From Desulfovibrio oxyclinae DSM 11498 (GTDB taxonomy: Bacteria; Desulfobacterota; Desulfovibrionia; Desulfovibrionales; Desulfovibrionaceae), in NCBI RefSeq assembly GCF_000375485.1, contig NZ_AQXE01000003.1, forward strand, positions 1 through 8,571: a stretch of DNA of 8,571 bases. The letters are read 5' to 3'. Below, in pieces: positions 5,732-8,571 of this stretch. Within the stretch, counting starts at the first letter, position 1. Each line of letters opens with the position of its first letter. Under the pieces are notes generated by a model. The model was not told where the DNA came from. It saw only the letters and a list, made by a program, of their open reading frames with translations, and ran no database searches. A program made the position numbers and the translations under genes.

Positions 5732-5822
5732 TGGCGGAGAAGGGGGGATTTGAACCCCCGAACGAGTTACCCCGTTACACGCTTAGCAGGCGTGCGCCTT
5801 CAGCCAACTCGGCCACTTCTCC
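5732..5822 (-). tRNA. tRNA-Ser(GCU)
   Basis: On the minus strand the acceptor GGAGAAG (5' end at 5822) pairs with CTTCTCC, followed by discriminator G and an encoded CCA (5732-5734). The anticodon loop CTGCTAA carries GCU (bases 5785-5787), which reads AGC and AGU. GTGGCCGAGTTGG is the typical serine tRNA D region, GGGGGTTCAAATCCCCC is the T arm, and a long variable arm is present. The length is 91 nt with CCA. It lies downstream of der on the same strand and has its own promoter candidate. Confidence 0.97.
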
Positions 5823-5855
5823 GCGTTTGGACGCCTCAATGCGTCGAGGCACAAG

Positions 5856-5885
5856 CATCTACACTTTCCCCCCTTGCAGTGTCAA
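5856..5885 (-). promoter_or_regulatory. Candidate promoter of tRNA-Ser(GCU)
   Basis: The minus strand carries a perfect -35 TTGACA (5880-5885), an 18-bp spacer and TAGATG (5856-5861), which matches only three of six -10 bases. The predicted start is about 25 bp before the mature tRNA. The -35 and the whole spacer lie inside an inverted repeat. Confidence 0.45.
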
Positions 5886-5893
5886 GGAAAGTG
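5862..5893 (-). repeat. Inverted repeat between der and tRNA-Ser(GCU)
   Basis: On the minus strand CACTTTCCTTG and CAAGG-GGGG-AAAGTG form an 11-bp stem interrupted by four extra G, around the loop ACACTG. It starts 12 bp after the end of der and could act as its 3' hairpin. No T run follows on the minus strand. It covers the -35 and spacer of the tRNA promoter. Confidence 0.6.
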
Positions 5894-5905
5894 AGGATTT
5901 TTGTA

Positions 5906-7393
5906 CTATTTTCTTTCCTTTTTGTCCTGATGGCGACGGCGCAGCGTGGTCTCGGTTTCCTTTTCCTGCTTGCGGGTCTTGGCACCATAGCGAAGGCCTT
6001 TGCCGGGGCCGCGCTTGCCGATGGAAGTCATGCCGCGGCGCTTTTCGCCGCCCTTCTTCTCATGGCTGGACCGGCAATAGACGCGCACGGGCGCGTGCTG
6101 GATGCCGAACAGCTTGCGAAGCTGATTCTCAAGGTACCGCATGTACGATTCCTTGACGATGGTATGGTCGTTGACGAAGAAGACAAAGGTGGGGATTTCC
6201 TCGTCCGCCTGCGTGATGTAGTAAAACTTGGGACGCCTGCGCTTGACCACGGGCGGCTGATGCTGCTGAATGACCGACTCCAGCGCCCTGTTCAGCGCGC
6301 CGGTGCCGACGCGAACGGCGCATTCGGCCTTCATGCTCTCGGCCAACGGAAGAATCTTGCCCACACCCACTTTCTTGAGCGTAGAGGTCATGAACACCGG
6401 CACATGCGGCACGATGCGCAGTTCCTTGCGGAAAAGATCCATGACGTAGGTGCTTTGCGAGCGCTCGATGAGGTCAACCTTGTTCACGGCGACCATAAAC
6501 GGGACCTTCTCGCGCACGAGAAACTCGATCAGCCGCTTGTCCTGCCGCGAGACGCGGTCGGTGCCGTCGATGACCAGCACGGTCACGTCGGAACGGCGGG
6601 AGTTTTTGAGTGCCCTGAGCACGCTCACATGCTCCAGCTGCTCCGTGATGTTGGTGCGGCGCCGCACTCCGGCCGTATCCACGAACGTGTACCGCTTGCC
6701 GCCCTGCTCGAAGGTCACGTCGATGCTGTCGCGCGTGGTCCCGGCAACATCGCTGACGATGAGCCGTTTCTGGCCGATAATGGCATTGACCATGGAGGAC
6801 TTGCCCGCGTTGGGCCTGCCGAGCATGGTGATTCGCACACCGCGCTCGACGTCGTCTTCCTCCTCATCGGGAAGACCGAGATCAAGCACCATTTCCGCCA
6901 CGCGCTCGCGGGCTTCGTTGAGCTTGTAGCCGTGAGCCGCGGAGACCGGCAGCATGTCGAGGCCGAGGGAATAGAAGTCGGCGCACATGTTCGCCTCGAC
7001 TTCCGAACCATCGACCTTGTTGATCAGCAGCAGCACCGGCTTGCCGCTTTTGCGGACAAACTCTGCGGCCTGCTCGTCAAGCGGTGTCATGCCTTCCTTG
7101 CCGTCAACCACCAGCACGATGGCGTTGGCTTCGAGGATGGCTTCGCGCGCCTGCTCGAATATCTCGTTCTCAAAATCCTTGGACAGCTCGGGAGTGGCTT
7201 CGGACTCCAGCACCATGCCGCCCGTGTCCACCAGACCGAAACGGACGCCCTTGATCTGGCATTCCTCGAAGATGCGGTCGCGCGTGACGCCGGGGAGGTC
7301 GTGCGTGATGGCCACCGACCTGCGCAGCAGGCGGTTGAAAAGCGTGCTTTTACCTACGTTTGGCCGTCCGACCAGTGCAACTGTTGCTAGCAT
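5906..7393 (-). CDS. der: Ribosome biogenesis GTPase Der (EngA)
   Basis: The 495-residue protein is a tandem GTPase needed for maturation of the 50S ribosomal subunit. Domain 1 has GRPNVGKST (9-17), DTGG (56-59), NKVD (125-128) and a G5 SAAHG (151-155). Domain 2 repeats the set: GRPNAGKSS (192-200), DTAG (239-242), NKVD (304-307). A C-terminal KH-like domain (about 355-440) includes PKFYYITQ. All nucleotide-binding motifs are intact. After about residue 444 a strongly basic, probably disordered tail of some 50 residues makes it longer than the compact 435-residue Der proteins; such tails occur in other proteobacteria. The ATG at 7393 has GAGG six bases upstream. The gene diverges from the DUF255 gene and is followed on the same strand by tRNA-Ser(GCU), 83 bp away. 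Confidence 0.98.
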   Translation of the reverse strand: MLATVALVGRPNVGKSTLFNRLLRRSVAITHDLPGVTRDRIFEECQIKGVRFGLVDTGGMVLESEATPELSKDFENEIFEQAREAILEANAIVLVVDGKEGMTPLDEQAAEFVRKSGKPVLLLINKVDGSEVEANMCADFYSLGLDMLPVSAAHGYKLNEARERVAEMVLDLGLPDEEEDDVERGVRITMLGRPNAGKSSMVNAIIGQKRLIVSDVAGTTRDSIDVTFEQGGKRYTFVDTAGVRRRTNITEQLEHVSVLRALKNSRRSDVTVLVIDGTDRVSRQDKRLIEFLVREKVPFMVAVNKVDLIERSQSTYVMDLFRKELRIVPHVPVFMTSTLKKVGVGKILPLAESMKAECAVRVGTGALNRALESVIQQHQPPVVKRRRPKFYYITQADEEIPTFVFFVNDHTIVKESYMRYLENQLRKLFGIQHAPVRVYCRSSHEKKGGEKRRGMTSIGKRGPGKGLRYGAKTRKQEKETETTLRRRHQDKKERK

Positions 7394-7649
7394 GAAAATC
7401 CTCGCTTCCCCTGACAGGCGGATGAATACGGCCGACGGGCCGACGGGGAGCCTGTGAAATATTGTCTGACGAGGCCGCCGGCCCCGAAATTCGCACCATG
7501 TGCGGCGCGCTGTGTAGCTTACTTACTTTGCCTTGTCGAGTCCAATACATCCCACACTCCGTTTCGCCCCACCCAAAATCGGCAAACCGCCTTGACTTGA
7601 CCGCTGAAACAGGCAGTCTGAAAAGAAAACCCATCAAGCCGAGGCTATC
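7394..7649. other. Divergent intergenic region between der and the DUF255 gene
   Basis: No gene is supported in these 256 bp; the short frames here overlap known starts. Two tandem copies of GGCCGACG lie near 7430-7446, upstream of der. A TTGACT (7592-7597) is a fair -35 for the rightward gene, but no good -10 follows at 16-18 bp. The rightward ribosome binding site is GAGG at 7641-7644. Confidence 0.5.
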
Positions 7650-8571
7650 ATGCAATACACCAACGCCCTGATTCACGAAAAAAGCCCCTACCTTCTCCAG
7701 CACGCACACAATCCGGTCGATTGGCTTCCATGGGGCGATGATGCATTCGAGCGCGCCCGGCGCGAGGACAAGCCCGTGCTGGTCTCCATCGGCTATTCCA
7801 CCTGCCACTGGTGCCATGTCATGGAGCGGGAAAGCTTCGAGGACGAGGACATCGCCCGGCTTCTGAACGAGGCCTTCATCTGCGTCAAGGTGGACCGTGA
7901 GGAACGCCCGGATGTGGATTCAGTCTACATGACGGTCTGCAACCTGCTGACCGGCTCCGGCGGTTGGCCGCTGAACGTGGTGCTCACGCCGGACAGAAAA
8001 CCCTTCTTCGCCGCCACGTACATCCCCCCTTCCGCACGAGGTGGCAGGCTCGGCCTGGACGAACTCATCCCCCGAATAACCGACGCATGGAAAACCGACC
8101 GACAAAAGGTTATGGACGTCTCCGAAAATATCACGGAGAACCTTGTTTCCATCAGCACACCGGCCCCTTCCTCGGACGGACTCCCCGATGGCCGCAGACT
8201 CGCAAGACTGGTCCACGGCTCACTGAGCAGCGGATTCGACAGCCAGTACGGCGGATTCGGCTCCGCGCCCAAGTTCCCCTCCCCGCACAATCTCCTCTTT
8301 CTCCTGCGCCATGGACGGCTGACAGGCTCGAAGGAACCCGCATCCATGGCGTTCGAGACGCTGGCCGCCATGCGTCGCGGCGGCGTCTGGGATCACGTAG
8401 GCTTTGGTTTTCATCGTTATGCCACGGACCGCATGTGGCTGCTGCCTCACTTCGAGAAGATGCTCTACGATCAGGCCATGCTCGCGCTGGCGTATCTGGA
8501 AGCCTATCAGATCAGTGGCAATGACGAGTTTGCGGAAACCGCGCGACGCATCTTCACCTACGTACTGCGTG
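7650..8571 (+). CDS. DUF255 (YyaL/SSP411-like) thioredoxin-fold protein, 3' end outside window
   Basis: The frame from ATG 7650 is open to the window edge, giving 307 residues of a family usually 600-700 long. GAGG ends five bases before the start. The N-terminal signature is clear: [18 protein letters not shown] (12-29), then [14 protein letters not shown] (46-59), with the CxxC pair C52/C55 in a thioredoxin-like fold, and [10 protein letters not shown] (81-90). [15 protein letters not shown] (101-115) follows. After about residue 180 the helical (alpha/alpha barrel) part begins, with [13 protein letters not shown] (201-213), [17 protein letters not shown] (244-260) and [12 protein letters not shown] (265-276). 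These blocks are near-invariant in the family. The biochemical function is not firmly established; a redox role and a glycosidase-like barrel have been suggested. No signal peptide is seen, so it is probably cytosolic. Confidence 0.95.
   Translation, partial: MQYTNALIHEKSPYLLQHAHNPVDWLPWGDDAFERARREDKPVLVSIGYSTCHWCHVMERESFEDEDIARLLNEAFICVKVDREERPDVDSVYMTVCNLLTGSGGWPLNVVLTPDRKPFFAATYIPPSARGGRLGLDELIPRITDAWKTDRQKVMDVSENITENLVSISTPAPSSDGLPDGRRLARLVHGSLSSGFDSQYGGFGSAPKFPSPHNLLFLLRHGRLTGSKEPASMAFETLAAMRRGGVWDHVGFGFHRYATDRMWLLPHFEKMLYDQAMLALAYLEAYQISGNDEFAETARRIFTYVLR

Noticed and set aside
5522..7390. 622-codon plus-strand frame opposite der
   Set aside because: It runs antisense through tRNA-Ser(GCU) and the whole of der. 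Der has all GTPase motifs; the plus frame has none and results from GC-rich codon bias.
7462..7671. 69-codon ORF ahead of the DUF255 gene
   Set aside because: It overlaps the DUF255 start in another frame, lacks a convincing ribosome binding site and resembles no family.
7964..8524. 186-codon plus-strand frame near the right edge
   Set aside because: It is out of frame with the DUF255 gene, which is open from 7650 to the edge and carries the family signatures.

Overview
The window reads as chromosomal DNA from a GC-rich Gram-negative bacterium. Gene content and protein style suggest a deltaproteobacterium of the Desulfovibrio type: a Fur with two CxxC pairs, a stand-alone periplasmic binding protein, a PilZ protein with an N-terminal membrane segment, and Der with a basic tail. 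That placement is inference; no marker gene proves it.

Positions 8-878 hold the leader-distal part of a type I-F CRISPR array with 15 repeats and 14 spacers visible. It is read left to right, so the leader and any cas genes lie off the left edge, and no cas gene is in the window. About 250 bp without a gene follow, ending at a terminator that faces left and belongs to a tRNA-Ser(UGA) gene on the minus strand. Its promoter sits back to back with that of a plus-strand fur gene (1347-1781), and a weak Fur-box-like site overlaps the fur promoter.

A minus-strand block runs from 4339 down to 1786. It starts with thiM and thiE, which share one base (TGATG) and salvage the thiazole moiety and join it to the pyrimidine to make thiamine phosphate. 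After 89 bp comes a membrane-anchored PilZ (c-di-GMP receptor) protein, whose 3' end meets fur tail to tail with a 4-bp gap. No canonical TPP riboswitch is recognisable upstream of thiM.

Divergent from thiM is an exported solute-binding-like protein (4543-5361), followed by a doubtful 55-codon ORF overlapping its stop. The next stretch, up to 5731, is mostly non-coding. It holds an 11-bp direct repeat with a 12-bp period and the terminator of a second minus-strand tRNA-Ser (GCU). That tRNA lies downstream of the minus-strand gene for the double GTPase Der, a ribosome assembly factor. Divergent from der, the 5' part of a DUF255/YyaL thioredoxin-fold protein runs off the right edge.

No clearly new multi-gene system is visible. 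The most useful leads are the stem-breaking variant repeat in the CRISPR array, the unexplained repeat and short ORF next to tRNA-Ser(GCU), the hairpin that overlaps that tRNA's promoter, and the lone binding protein of unknown ligand.
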